Below, piece after piece: positions 43,487 to 55,064 of a DNA stretch of 64,000 nt. The position numbers and the translations under genes are program-made. The first letter of the stretch is position 1; the number at the start of each line of letters is the position of its first letter. This DNA is from Microthyrium microscopicum (taxonomy: Eukaryota; Ascomycota; Dothideomycetes; Microthyriales; Microthyriaceae). The notes under the pieces are model-generated. The model was given only the letters and a program-made list of their open reading frames with translations, was not told the DNA's origin and ran no database searches. The DNA is taken from the NCBI GenBank assembly GCA_010405405.1, contig MU004239.1, positions 856,713 through 920,712 on the forward strand, given 5' to 3'.

Positions 43487-45451
43487 ATGGAGGATCCAAC
43501 CGATACATTAGAGCCCAGAGATGATCAACCACTACTTCTAGCACCGGATGCTGACACATGGACTCCTCCACGAAGCTTCTTCTGGATCGAAGCAGCCATC
43601 ATGGCCAATGTGTTTCTATACGGGTTTGACACGACTATCACGGCTTCCACATATGCCGTCATTAGCTCAGATTTTGATGCGGCAAATATGGCGTCCTGGC
43701 TAACTACTTCATATCTTGTTACAAGCACAGCGTTCCAGCCATTATATGGCCGCTTCTCTGATATATTTGGCCGACGCATCTGTTTCTTCGTATCGACGGT
43801 AACCTTCTCACTGGGCTGCTTGGGCTGTGGAGCAGCTGGTAATGTTCTCCTGCTTATCTGCATGAGGGCACTTTCAGGTTTAGGAGGAGCAGGGCTTATG
43901 ACGATGGGTTCGTAAACTTTCAATATTGATTCATCCTTCGTTTTATTCCACGTACCGTCCCGAAAACGGAGGGTAACTTTCCAATTCCCAGAAAAAAGAG
44001 TCGCAGAAGGATTATGCTTATGGGCTAATAAATTGTCATTTTAGCAACGATCGTCAACTCGGACATGATACCGTTCAAGAATCGTGGTATATATCAAGCC
44101 ATGCAAAACGGTGTCATGGGCTTTGGCATGATATGCGGTGCCAGTTTTGGAGGATCCATCGCAGACAGTATTGGGTGGCGTTGGTGTTTCCTGTCACAAG
44201 TGCCCATCGCAGTTATGGGACTTGTTTTGGGAGTTTTATACGTCCCTGACCCAGCTGGTGGCTTGGAGCATCTCCCTTCCACAAATGGATCACTCTTAAG
44301 TCGTGTCGATGTATCCGGCGCATTCCTACTTGTGATTGGGATCTCGATTCAACTAGTCGCACTCTCTCTTGGTGGAAATGAGCTTCCTTGGTCTAGTCCA
44401 TGGGTTGTTGGCTGTTTGTTCGGCAGTACATTGATTTTGATAGTCTTCGCATGGGTAGAGTCTAAGGTCGCCGCGATTCCTATAATACCTCCGCGCATGG
44501 TGGCAGGGAAGTTCCCATTCCTCATTCAGACCGCGAACAACTTCCAGGGTCTATCAGCATACGCCGTGAGTCGTTAGCATATGTCTTAGCCTTAGATGAT
44601 TTGAACTAACCTGGCTCGTAGTATCTTTTCATGCTGCCGCTCTATTTCCAGTGCGTTTTGCTAGATTCTGCTACCACTGCAGGCACCCGGCTCATCATAC
44701 CATCTTTGGCAACGCCATTGGGAGGTCTAGTAGCCGGAATTGTCATGTCGCGCTGGGGAAAGCTACTGTCGATTGTGTGAGCAAGTCCCGTTGCAGAATT
44801 GTCGATGAGTAGGGACTAATTTTGGAACAGGCAAATCGGACTTGTGTGTATGGTGCTGGGCAATGCACTTGTGACAAGTTTTGAGATGGAGGAGCCCGTA
44901 TGGAAGTACCTGGTCTACGTTTTCCCTGCAAACTTCGGCCAGGGAATGGTCAATCCAGGAACGCTCTTCACGTCTCCGGCCTTCTTTGACCACTCAGGTA
45001 AGTGGCAACTGTTGATGGCTTTCTGCAGCTACAGGTCAAAATACGGGAACTGAAACAAGACAGATCACGCGGTATCAGCCTCCACAACGTACTTGCTTAG
45101 GTCCCTTGGAGGTGTCTGGGGAGTGGCCATTACATCCGCCATTGTGCAGAACACGCTAAATGCCCGATTGACGAAGGCTTTCCATGATCTTCCAAATAAG
45201 AATGCGGTAAGTGATCATAGAATGTGGTTGGTGTGCACAGGTCCTGTACTGATTATGCATAGTTGATTGACGAGATTCGCCACTCTGTGGATGCCATTAG
45301 ATCTTTACCTCCTGACATACAGCTCGCAGCGCGTCGTGCGTATCATCAAGGGATCCAGTACTCGTTCGCGACATCAACAATCTTCGCCGGCGTCGCTTTT
45401 ATTTTGGCCTGCTTAGCACAAGGTCGGGGATTACGAAATACGCATAAATGA
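43487..45451 (+). CDS. MFS multidrug-type transporter (DHA2, 14-TM)
   Basis: Six exons (43487-43907, 44045-44565, 44622-44776, 44831-44997, 45064-45206, 45263-45451) give 531 residues. It is a proton-driven exporter of the drug:H+ antiporter 2 / vacuolar basic amino acid (Vba) branch. The start chosen gives MEDPTDTLEPRDDQPLLL, a short acidic cytoplasmic N-terminus, then TM1 FFWIEAAIMANVFLYGFDTT. Family words are GRFSDIFGRRICFF, LSGLGGAGLMTM, ATIVNSDMIPFKNRG, SIADSIGWRWCFLSQVP and NTLNARLTKAF. The first donor is the unusual GTTCGT. All predicted TM segments are present, so it looks intact. Confidence 0.9.
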
Positions 45452-45644
45452 GCGTGTGTAAGAATGAGCTGCAATTCAAGAGATAAACATCACCTAGCTC
45501 ATAAAATCATTGTCCCGTTATCATTTAATGGTGAAAAATATCATCTCACGATGAATTGTGCGGTGAGATAGGCATCTTGGAGCGCGATGTCATAAATACC
45601 TAAGTATGTATTGCTGCAGTACGATCCGTCGCTACATTTCTGAC

Positions 45645-47867
45645 TCAGTCTTCTGCACCAGCCAAGACCAGCGGAGGCATTTCGAAGTCGGAGTCATCAT
45701 CGTCGTCGTCATCCTCGGGAAGTTGGGGTATGGCACTTGGAGTTTTCGAAGAAGCATCTTCTAAGATGTCGACTTTTGCTTGAACTTCTTCCAACGAGGG
45801 AGGTACATGCACGTCCATCGCAGCCAGTTTGGTTGCTACTGATGGCTGACCGCTAAATGCGTCCTCAAAACGTAGGCGCTTGATTGGAGAAACAGGTTGT
45901 GGTGCCTCGGGTAGATCGTGCTTTGCAGAATGTAAATTGGGCTTCGCAGATGAGTCAAGCTCTTTTGCGGGAGTACTTCGCCCCGACGTGCTTTCGCTTG
46001 ATGCCTCGTCTGGTGCATCAAGTGGTGCGACATTACTGCCGTTTACGCCAGCTTCGGCATTTAGCCCACGTCCTCCGGTCCATTCATAGTCTGCATCTTC
46101 CATTTCAGCATCATCCTGAGACTCATCGTCATCGACATCACGGTTGCCGGCTTTGATCACCGGCATTCTTGGTCGCAGTATTGCCTCAATTGCTGGACTG
46201 CCAGAATCCAGTTGCGATGCAAATGGCAAAAGACTGGGTACTTTGTCTGCAGGATTCAGTACGCTAGCTTCAAGAGCCATGGTGTTCTGAGAAAGAATTG
46301 CTGTCCGCTCAATCTCAGCACGAAGAACGGCTGGAATACCGTTTGCTGGAAGCACAGTCATTAATACGGGCAGAAGATTGCTTGCAGCATCTTGTAAGTC
46401 CTTGAAAGCCGAATCATTGCGCTGATTGTTGTGCGATGTGCCTATCAGCGCGTTTGGATTGATGACTGCTTTTACTTTGAGTGTTGGTTCAGCAGACGCG
46501 GATGTATCTTTGCTTGGAAGAATATCACTGCAGCATTGCCGCATGAGAGGATACAGGCTTCTCGTGCTTTTGATTGTCATGCTGTAGCCGATGAAATTGA
46601 GTATCATCTGTACTGTCTGGTAGACTCGAATTCGTAGCTCGTAGTCCGATTTATGGGCCTGAAAGACGTTGGTCACGGCCTCCAGTAAATCTCGCATAAA
46701 TGGCATAGCTACTGTCCTGATTCGATGCAAGATTGAATCAATGGAATCGAGCACGGCTATGTGTAAAGTTGCAAGATCTAAGAGGATACCTTGACGCAAA
46801 TTCTTACCCAATTTTGAAACAAATTTTGAGTCCTGTGCTGAGAAAGAAGACAATTGCTGCAAAAATGTGACGATAGTGCCGAGTGGAATATTGACAGGTT
46901 TGGCGCTTCCAGTCTGGATGTAAGCGCCCAATAGTGTCACAAGGGCATTGAGCTCCTCCATTGATGGTGGCGAATCAGAGTCGTTAACAACAGCCTTGAA
47001 GTTCAGTCGAAGACCTTGAACCCGAAAGTCGTCATGTCCGTACAAAGCACTGAAGACGCCCACGGCCGCAACTTGGGACGCTGCCAACGCTTTCGCTAAT
47101 CCAGCATCTCGATCTTCTAGAGCTCCAGTTTTGGTTGACGAGCCATGAAGTAATACATGAACTTTCCGTGCAGCACCCTTGCTACCAGGACTCATCGCTT
47201 CAGTAAACACAGCTGCGCCATCCACAAACCCAACAAGCGGCGCAATCACTCTTTGTGTTTGAGTGATGAATGGCCTAAAGATGGTAGGATGCTTCGGCAT
47301 TATCTCCGCCCAGCTGGACAAAACACCTTCTAGCAGGTCCTTTTGCTGAGCCGTCCATGTCTGATCTTCCTTCCTTCCAATACATGTCAAGGTCGCTGTT
47401 ATGAAGGGTGGTAGATTTGGTGTCGTAATTTCGCGGACCAGTTCATCATGATCATGCGTCAACTGAAATATCCGTGTAATTGCTAGCATGCACAGTTTCT
47501 TCGTCGTGGTCGGTTCGTTCGGTCGGATCAGAATGCTAATCAAGCTCCGCACCCAGCTTCCACTTGTGTGTAGGATCTCCCAGCCTCCAAAGTCAACAAG
47601 ACATTTTACAAGAACCACAGCCACAAAGCGGCCTTCGATGCTTCGATCTTGTATCAGAGAGGATGTTCGGGTCTTGAGTTGGTGAACAATGGCAGCGGAT
47701 TCAGAGGACGGTGGATGAGGACTGGAAAGAATGTTTTTGCATGGCGCAAGTTGTCCAGGAAGATGGGGAATGAACCGGGGGAGGTCTGGCACTGGCGTCG
47801 AAGTAAGACGATATGCAAGCGCGCGTAGGTGTGGTAAGTAGGGATCCGATCCCGTGGATGAGGACAT
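45645..47867 (-). CDS. rix1: Pre-rRNA-processing protein Rix1 (PELP1 homologue)
   Basis: A single exon of 740 residues. The ATG before SSSTGSDPYL is used because the codon further upstream in frame is not ATG. Rix1 forms a complex with Ipi1 and Ipi3 that drives ITS2 processing and late 60S maturation in the nucleus. The N-terminal 400 residues are helical-repeat-like, with the Rix1 words LIQDRSIEGRFVAVVLVKC, WEILHTSGSWVRSLISIL and RPFITQTQRVIAPLVG. The C-terminus holds a basic VSPIKRLRFEDAF and a long acidic run (EDDDDDDDSDFEMPPLV), typical of the family. It is convergent with the DHA2 gene, 193 bp apart. Confidence 0.88.
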   Translation of the reverse strand: MSSSTGSDPYLPHLRALAYRLTSTPVPDLPRFIPHLPGQLAPCKNILSSPHPPSSESAAIVHQLKTRTSSLIQDRSIEGRFVAVVLVKCLVDFGGWEILHTSGSWVRSLISILIRPNEPTTTKKLCMLAITRIFQLTHDHDELVREITTPNLPPFITATLTCIGRKEDQTWTAQQKDLLEGVLSSWAEIMPKHPTIFRPFITQTQRVIAPLVGFVDGAAVFTEAMSPGSKGAARKVHVLLHGSSTKTGALEDRDAGLAKALAASQVAAVGVFSALYGHDDFRVQGLRLNFKAVVNDSDSPPSMEELNALVTLLGAYIQTGSAKPVNIPLGTIVTFLQQLSSFSAQDSKFVSKLGKNLRQGILLDLATLHIAVLDSIDSILHRIRTVAMPFMRDLLEAVTNVFQAHKSDYELRIRVYQTVQMILNFIGYSMTIKSTRSLYPLMRQCCSDILPSKDTSASAEPTLKVKAVINPNALIGTSHNNQRNDSAFKDLQDAASNLLPVLMTVLPANGIPAVLRAEIERTAILSQNTMALEASVLNPADKVPSLLPFASQLDSGSPAIEAILRPRMPVIKAGNRDVDDDESQDDAEMEDADYEWTGGRGLNAEAGVNGSNVAPLDAPDEASSESTSGRSTPAKELDSSAKPNLHSAKHDLPEAPQPVSPIKRLRFEDAFSGQPSVATKLAAMDVHVPPSLEEVQAKVDILEDASSKTPSAIPQLPEDDDDDDDSDFEMPPLVLAGAED

Positions 47868-48394
47868 GTTTCGATCGTGCAAAAAGTTGTCAGAAACAAG
47901 AAATTTTTCGAAGTTGAGCTGTCAGAATCTGGTGGTCCGTGCAGAATTCCCCATATTTCAGCCTTGTCTCAGCCTGATAGAGACCACATTTACTTTACAT
48001 TTGATGCTCACCTTCTAGCTAGCTAGGGATGAAGAGGTACTCAACTATAATTTTCGTCTCTACAAACCTTCCAAGTCGTTGAGACTGACCCACTCTTGTG
48101 GGCAAATCACGATTACAGAACCATCAATACCAGCAGTAGTACCCCAATTCCCGGTTGTGAACATTTTTTGGTGTTATTCACCTCAAGCTCTGGCCAAAGG
48201 TTTAGGAACTTAACCAAACTTAAGAGGTCTCTTTCTATTTCCACTCATTTCCGGACAAGTTACGTATAGGCTTCAGGAGTTTAATTGAACATCTGCTGTT
48301 TTCATAATATGCAAGCACTATCTTTTAAGAGCTGCAAAGGGCAGGTGGTTAGAAACTACATTATTTCCTAATACAAGTAGTGATCTTATCCGTG
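47868..48394. other. Intergenic
   Basis: Promoter side of rix1 and 3' flank of the next minus-strand ORF. No other feature seen. Confidence 0.4.
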
Positions 48395-48799
48395 CTAGTC
48401 ACTATCCTCAAACAAGCCGGTGGGTTCATCCATAAGATCAACAACCTGACCACGTGTGAACCCAAGCTTGCCTCCAAAATCAATGGCAGCTTGGCCGTCA
48501 TAAGCACCAGCAATTTCGATCAAAAACTTCTTTATATTCTTTCTTCCACGCTTGATCTTGGCTGCGTCGCCACCAGCATCGATCTGCCTAATCAGCTCGC
48601 CAGCTCTCTGGCAGCGTTCGTGAATCTCTTCGCTCTGAGGCACTGCGAACGTAACACCATATAGGTCGATTTGATCCGGGTTGTTTCGAGCAAAGGCTTG
48701 CACGGCAATCCATATGGATTGCAGCTGCTGAGATAGAGATTGAGGTGCAGCAGCTGCAAAAGGCTGCGTGGCTGGGAACATGCGACTATTGCCGAACAT
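48395..48799 (-). CDS. Small uncharacterised protein, 134 residues
   Basis: A single exon from ATG at 48799. The product looks soluble and alpha-helical: LSQQLQSIWIAVQAFARNN, IHERCQRAGELIRQID, a basic KIKRGRKNIKKFLIEIAGAY and an acidic end (DEPTGLFEDSD). There is no signal peptide or TM segment. Codon use and the amphipathic pattern support a real gene, but I recognise no family. Confidence 0.6.
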   Translation of the reverse strand: MFGNSRMFPATQPFAAAAPQSLSQQLQSIWIAVQAFARNNPDQIDLYGVTFAVPQSEEIHERCQRAGELIRQIDAGGDAAKIKRGRKNIKKFLIEIAGAYDGQAAIDFGGKLGFTRGQVVDLMDEPTGLFEDSD

Positions 48800-50675
48800 T
48801 GTGGATGTAGGTTTTTGGATTGATCGGTTGTGTAGTAGTATGGAAATGTAGAATAAGATGGGTTTGGAGAATATCTACGATATTGATGGGAACAATCTTG
48901 CAGGATCATGAGAGGCCTTTTATAATGGAGTAAAGCACACTGTGGTGATCAGAGTCTAGTATCACTCCATTGATCACTTTTAGGCATTCATATTCATTCG
49001 CGTTTGCATATAAGAGACAAAGTCTTCTTTTAGCCGGATTATACCCTTCCATTCAACTGTGATCAAGGATGGGGTTACTTTATCCTACCTGAAAGATATT
49101 TCATTATGGATGCTACTGCTATCTGGCGGAAGTTAGCCAGTCAGAATATTATCGACCTCGTGGTGACTGGAATCTCTAACTAATAATGGTATAATACAGC
49201 ATACCCAAGCCAGCTTGTCCAATTTTAGGAGTCAAAGACTGGTCAGAAAATGAGAAACGCTTGAGGAAAGAATTCGTTCTTCGCGATTGGTGGGTACTGG
49301 ATGTTTATCGAATAATTCACTGACGGGTAAAATACATTAAACAGCAGAAACATGCTCAATCCTGAAACAAAGACCACTTGAGTAAAATACGCTTCAACTG
49401 AAGCTATTATCACTGCTGAATGATCTCTGCGATAGCTTCTTTTCTGAGTGACAAATATCCTTGGATACTGGAATAAGTGGAAAACGGAGTGGGTGGGCAG
49501 CGGCCAATGAGAAGTCGTCAATTGGCCGCAAGGCTGAAGAGTACATCAAATGCATACCAGGTTTAATTTACACAGCATACCAAAGCATTATTGAGGCTAC
49601 TTGTACTTTGATAACTTGAGCTACGAAGCCGTCCAAGCGAGTAGAATTTGGAGATGCCTACAGCTTCGAAATCTTTCATCTGTTCTCTAATAGCTGCAGT
49701 CCTGAAATATAGAAACGTTGGATGAAAGTTGTCGAAGCTTCTTTGTAGTTTCCGAAAATTTGTGTGAGCCACTTCAAAGACTTGCTACGCAGTTCCAAGA
49801 AATTTTGTTACTTTCAAAGGAACGTGTGCTATTTTCGTTGCTTTCCCAAGCCTTGCCATGTTTATCCTCATGGTTGTGGCATGGCATATCAAATTGGCTT
49901 AGCGTGGTTTTGTTTCAAGATTTTATCTCCTTAATCGAATAACTTCTGGCCAATCGTCAACTTGCTAATTGCAGCGTCTGCCCCACACCCTGCTCCAGAT
50001 TCCAGATTTCACTGCAGACTTCAGAGCGGCCCATGAAGGAAATAAAGCTCACAAGTTGGTGCTTGTCCAGGTTGGCGGGTCGCCTGGTAGGTGGGTAGGA
50101 ATGGGCAGGAATGGCAGGCACAAGTTATGTTTGGTCTATCTATTATTTCAAGAACAAAGAAACCTGTGCCTCCTCCATCTGGAAAATAGGATGAGGTGGC
50201 CGGCATCATGAATCAATGCGAGCTCCCTATTCTAAGCACAACCTGAGTCAAAGTCTTCCTGTCTTTACTTGAAGATTATGAAGGTTGATAAGGCATTGCA
50301 ACTCCTCGTCTACTACTTGTGTTCTTTGTTTAAGATCCACACGGGTTTAACGAGTCGCTGTTTCTCCCCGTCCCCTTGGAACCTTGCTAGCCGAAAGAAA
50401 TCTGCTCATCAGACTTGCGCCTCCCATCGCTTGTCTGGTGCACAACTTGTTGCGCATGAATCTGCATGAGTTAAAATCTTGCTCATTTCTCCACCTACTA
50501 GTCCTGCCAAATTCGCTGCTTACCTTCACCCCCGCCAGTCTCTATTTCATCCAACATATAACTTAATCAACACCCGATACTCTTGGAAGTCTCTCAACTA
50601 TCAACGCGCTCACGGACCCAGAGCTTAACCAACAATAACCCTCCACATAATATATTTTTCACCAGCCTTATCAAG
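48800..50675. other. Intergenic 1.9 kb
   Basis: No supported gene on either strand; the ORFs here are short and mutually overlapping. The right end is the promoter and leader of the copper transporter gene. No copper-responsive element could be identified with confidence. Confidence 0.4.
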
Positions 50676-51306
50676 ATGGATATGCCCATGGATACTGCCA
50701 ATATGACCATGATGATGACTTCGTCTGGCATGATGTTGGCTAAGGACATGGCCATGGTCTTCTTCAACGCTCACAACACCCCTCTTTATTCAGAAAACTG
50801 GGCACCAGCATCGACAGGAGCTTATGCCGGCACATGTATATTCCTCATAATTCTGGGCATAACTTTGCGAGCGTTGCTGGCATCAAAAGCTTCCATTGAG
50901 GCAAAATGGGCAGATCAGGCATGGAACAGGAGATACATCGTTGTCCATGACAACAAACCACTTTCCGAGCGAATTGAGAAAGACCCAGACGCAAAGACAG
51001 GTGTTTTGACAGCAAATGGAGTGGAGGAGCATGTTCGCATGATCGGGTCTGGTCCTCACGGAGTACAACCTTGGAGATTCAGCGTTGACCTTCCACGAGC
51101 CGCCATCGTTACTGCTATCGCTGGTGTTGGATATCTACTGTAAGTCGGCGCATGTCTGAACAACGAAAGGACAAGACTAATCCGTGTACAGCATGTTGGC
51201 AGTCATGACTCTGAACGTCGGTTATTTCCTCTCGGTGCTGGCAGGTACATTTGTCGGAGAAGTCGCTGTTGGGCGTTATCACAGTTCTGCTGGTGTAGCA
51301 CACTGA
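50676..51306 (+). CDS. Ctr-type copper transporter
   Basis: Two exons (50676-51139, 51192-51306) give 192 residues. Ctr proteins form homotrimers that bring Cu(I) across the plasma or vacuolar membrane. The N-terminus is methionine-rich (MDMPMDTANMTMMMTSSGMM) for copper binding. TM1 is around CIFLIILGITLRALLA, and a soluble loop of about 70 residues follows. TM2 holds the selectivity motif M-x3-M in MLAVMTLNVGYF, and TM3 has the G-x3-G helix contact in AGTFVGE. The length is usual for fungal Ctr2/Ctr4-type proteins. No Cys-His motif is seen at the tail. Confidence 0.93.
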
Positions 51307-53380
51307 GCACACTTCAATTCAAGTTCTTGCAGTCGCATTTGGCATGGCGTTGGGATTTCGCATTTCAAGTTACACGATTCTGACATGATAGATATCCCGC
51401 TTGAAGGAGAGCGACGAATATATATATAATTCTTCAAACCCCGGCTTTCGATATCTTCTAGCATTAAGTTATGGCTCTGGCACTTGTACAGAGTATATTG
51501 CAGACTTTCACCGTGCCTTGCAGCTCTTATCGCAGCTCAGTTCTCATTCCTGGGTCAGTGGTACACTATACGGTCATTTTGAGTTCATAACCAACTGATC
51601 TCCAACGATATATTGTACCCGTCCCTCCCGCGCCGCTCACTCAAGGGCCTTCCCCAGCAACAAAGAAATCTCGCCCGCGAATTCCTGTCCGGCAGCACGG
51701 CCGATCCAACGTGAGCGAGATCGCGTCCCAACGCTTCCTCGCTGATTCCAAATTTGCCTCTTCACCACGCACAAAAATCCTACCAAACTGCCCATCACCA
51801 GAAGGACCTGCCGTTCTCCAGCATCAAATCCGTTTGACGTCCAAGTGGTTAGCAGGGACATCCATGTCTAGCTCACGGTATGAGCTGGGATAGCGCGCTA
51901 TGAAGAGTCTGAATGGCGGGAGCCGCATGCTAAGCTTTATTTAGCGGCTTTTAATGTTCGCAAACTTGCTCATCTGCAGATTACCCTTGTTTTGCATGCG
52001 CTGCGAGCGAATGTGGATAGACGGAATATTAGTAAGTTTCAACAAGGCTGAGAAATCCATTGGTTTTCAACAGCGCAAAAGCAGTGGCCCGAGTATGATT
52101 GACATGCATGCAAAACCTGGTTTCGAAACTGGCCAAACAAGCTGCCGGGCTGAAAATAAATTCACAATTGACGTCGATTTGGAACTTGTTGCTTTGATCT
52201 AATCTTGGAGTGTATGTTGGAAGCCCTGTCCATGATATGTAACCAGCTTTGCACGAATTGCACTAGTTGAACAGCCGTGCCATTGTTTCTTGTTGTTTGC
52301 AAATTGACATGGAATGTGATCAGAACCAGTCGTAAACTCGAATGTGAATACAGTTCTCTATGTTTATCAATTGACAAATGCCGGCAAATTTGTTGTACAA
52401 CAAACACTGGCTGACGCTGGGCTCGAAATACTTCACCTTCTGTTCTCTGTGATACAGCCAGACTTGTGGCAGACTACTCAGCAGATTTTCCGTTGCCTAA
52501 GTACCTAGGTACAAGGGCTTTGTTGTTGGAACTTGGCTTGCACATTCCGGGCATATATGCACGCGAGTCCTCCTACAGGCGCGCGATTAACGCGCGCCAG
52601 GGCTGATCTTGCTTCTCTCATATATTTGATATAGCTATCGTGTTCAAGTCGGCTCGGAAAAAACCGCCCAAAATAATTCTTCGGATCGTCAGTTCCAATG
52701 TCGTTCTTACATGAACACCTTGGCTGACTTAGAACGAATGAGCGCTAATGCAACAAAACATTTGGGTTGAATAAGTCTTCACAATGCTGTATGGTATGTT
52801 GCAATACTCAAGACTGCGTTATCTTACCAATTTACATCCATGTTAGGTAGAGGGTTGACAATTCCTACCGCAATTGAAGCGGAGCATTGGAGTGCTCGGT
52901 GAGGCTCAAAATTTGGAGCTTAACCTTTCTAGGTAAGCTCTCCCGATGATTTACACGTGATGGAGCTTTGGCCTTGCAAAAGAACAGAATCTCTCAACGG
53001 ATCATTATCAGGAGAACTTGTAAAGTTGTTCAATTCATCTTCAATCCTTTCAATTCATCTGTTCATTGAGCCTTTTCATCTGTACAACAGTTGTGTTATA
53101 GTCTCTTTCGTTCTACTTCGCATATTCTGCAGCTACGCTTGCAGTTACCCTTGTTGAACAGCTCGTTCTGTCCACATCAATTTGACCTTCAAAACAGCTC
53201 CACAGCTGTCAGGATCAATCGGATCAATGTGGGTAGGAGAAAGTCGGGATAACCTGAAAACTCAGCTAATGAATGTCGATGCAGTCAGCGATTCCTTGCT
53301 CGTCAGAGACACCTTCCCTGGATCGAGAAAGCTTCACCTTTGGCTGGCTTCCAAGTTATTTTCGACTACCTTCTGAGGAC
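51307..53380. other. Intergenic 2.1 kb
   Basis: No gene that I can support. Opposing ORFs of 60-82 codons at 51637-51893 and 51954-52202 are not recognisable. The right part (53200-53380) is probably the promoter/leader of the cyclophilin gene. Confidence 0.4.
52578..52598. repeat. Perfect GC palindrome (8-bp arms)
   Basis: GGCGCGCG and CGCGCGCC flank the 5-bp loop ATTAA, in otherwise AT-leaning intergenic DNA. It could form a cruciform or be a paired site for a dimeric regulator; the function is unknown. Confidence 0.5.
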
Positions 53381-54349
53381 ATGTTTGCCCGAGCTACGCG
53401 ATTGGCTCCTGTTTTTGGCCAGTGCGCCAAAGCAGGAACTGCCCCGCCTTCTGTCGCCTTCGCAACCCATTCTCCCTTTACCTTTGCTCAAAGCCCCACC
53501 TCGCGACTTTTCCAATCCTCTTCCTCCAACTCCTTCTTCTACAACCCTTTCAAACAACAACAACAACAAACCAAGACCTTTGCAACTTCAGCAAAAGCCA
53601 TGTCTCAAGTCTTTTTCGATGTCGAGTGGTACGGCCCACCAGTCGAGACCGACTCCAGCGGATCCGTAGGAAGTAAGTTTGGAGCTTCGTTTTCTGCTAG
53701 AAAACACCCCCACTATCATGACACTTTCTTTCCATCAGCATTTTAGCATGCAATTCAGTGACTGACTGTTTTCAGAGCACTCTGGCCGTATCAACTTCAC
53801 TCTCTTTGATGATGTTGTCCCAAAGACCACCGAGAACTTCCGAACCATCTGCGCTGGTGGCCCCAAGGGCGAGCACTACAAGGGAAGCAAGTTTCACCGT
53901 GTGATTCCTCAATTCATGCTCCAGGGTGGTGACTTCACCCGTGGCAACGTAAGTACCTTCAATTGAGCGCCGAAGCTCATGATGCTAATGCTACAACAGG
54001 GTACTGGTGGACGTTCCATCTATGGCGAGAAGTTCGCCGATGAGAACTTCAAGCTAAAGCACGACCGACCATACCTCCTCTCTATGGCTAATGCCGGACC
54101 AAACACGTATGCAATACCCTATTCTGCATCTTCCAGCAATTGAAGCTAACATAACACAGCAATGGCTCTCAGTTCTTCGTCACCACTGTCGTAACCTCTT
54201 GGCTCGACGGCAAGCACGTCGTCTTCGGCGAAGTCAGCGACGAGCAAGGCAAAGCCATCGTTCGCGCCATTGAGAAGTGTGGTTCATCAAGCGGTGCCAT
54301 CAAGTACAAGGAGATGGCACCCACCATCGTGGACTCCGGTGTCTTGTAA
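53381..54349 (+). CDS. Cyclophilin A type peptidyl-prolyl isomerase, mitochondrial/cytosolic
   Basis: Four exons (53381-53672, 53776-53948, 54000-54106, 54160-54349) give 253 residues. It catalyses cis-trans isomerisation of Xaa-Pro bonds and is the cyclosporin A target. Catalytic and binding words are [51 protein letters not shown] and [12 protein letters not shown]. The first 73 residues ([19 protein letters not shown], then Ser/Gln-rich) look like a mitochondrial presequence. An internal ATG at 53600 gives [12 protein letters not shown], a complete cytosolic form. In Neurospora crassa one cyclophilin gene is known to give both forms, and the arrangement here fits that. Confidence 0.94.
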
Positions 54350-55064
54350 GAGGTTTATCTCTGCTGAGCTAGCCTACATCTAGTTTAAGATGTCGACCGG
54401 CTTATTCAAAGATGAGCTACTGTTGGCGTGGATGTTGCATACGAGGGGTAGAGGTGGATCACTGAGACGACCAAAAAAGTTTCTGTTAGTAGAAATCAAG
54501 TGTTTCGATTGAAAGCCTTCGTTGCTGGATCTGTCTATGCATTTACACCTGTCTCAAGCTTCATTGCTACCGCGAAATAGCTTCTCAGGTGACTGAAGTA
54601 GTCGAGTTTGCTTTTAATGACACCATTGAGTGGCATTGACCTGCGTACCTCCAATGTCTGAAAACTGTTGGGTTGTTTTACCCCACCATTGAATGCTTTT
54701 GAGGTGGGGCAAGCCGCAAGCTTCAAAGAACCTTTCGGGAGTCTAAGCCTCTTCCCGTAGACGGTTAGCGGCATCAAACCCAACATCAAGTCAGCCTTAC
54801 GAGTTACGAGGACAGCGCTCACTATTTCTTGCAATGTGACCTCCACTGAAACTAATATTCGTGAAACCGAGCTGCCATCTGAACATCCGCTACACCCGGG
54901 TATCCATCGTCTTAGTCCTCAAACCCTCACCAAGGCGATACAAAACAGTTCCCAAACTCCGCCGATCTTGCTGGTGACAACTTGACAAGACGAGCTGTTA
55001 ACGATACACGACACAAGATAACCACAGAATCTACAGAGATTGATCGTCAACTCACCTGCCGAAT
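54350..55064. other. Intergenic
   Basis: 3' flank of the cyclophilin gene and promoter of the HET gene. No supported ORF. Confidence 0.4.
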
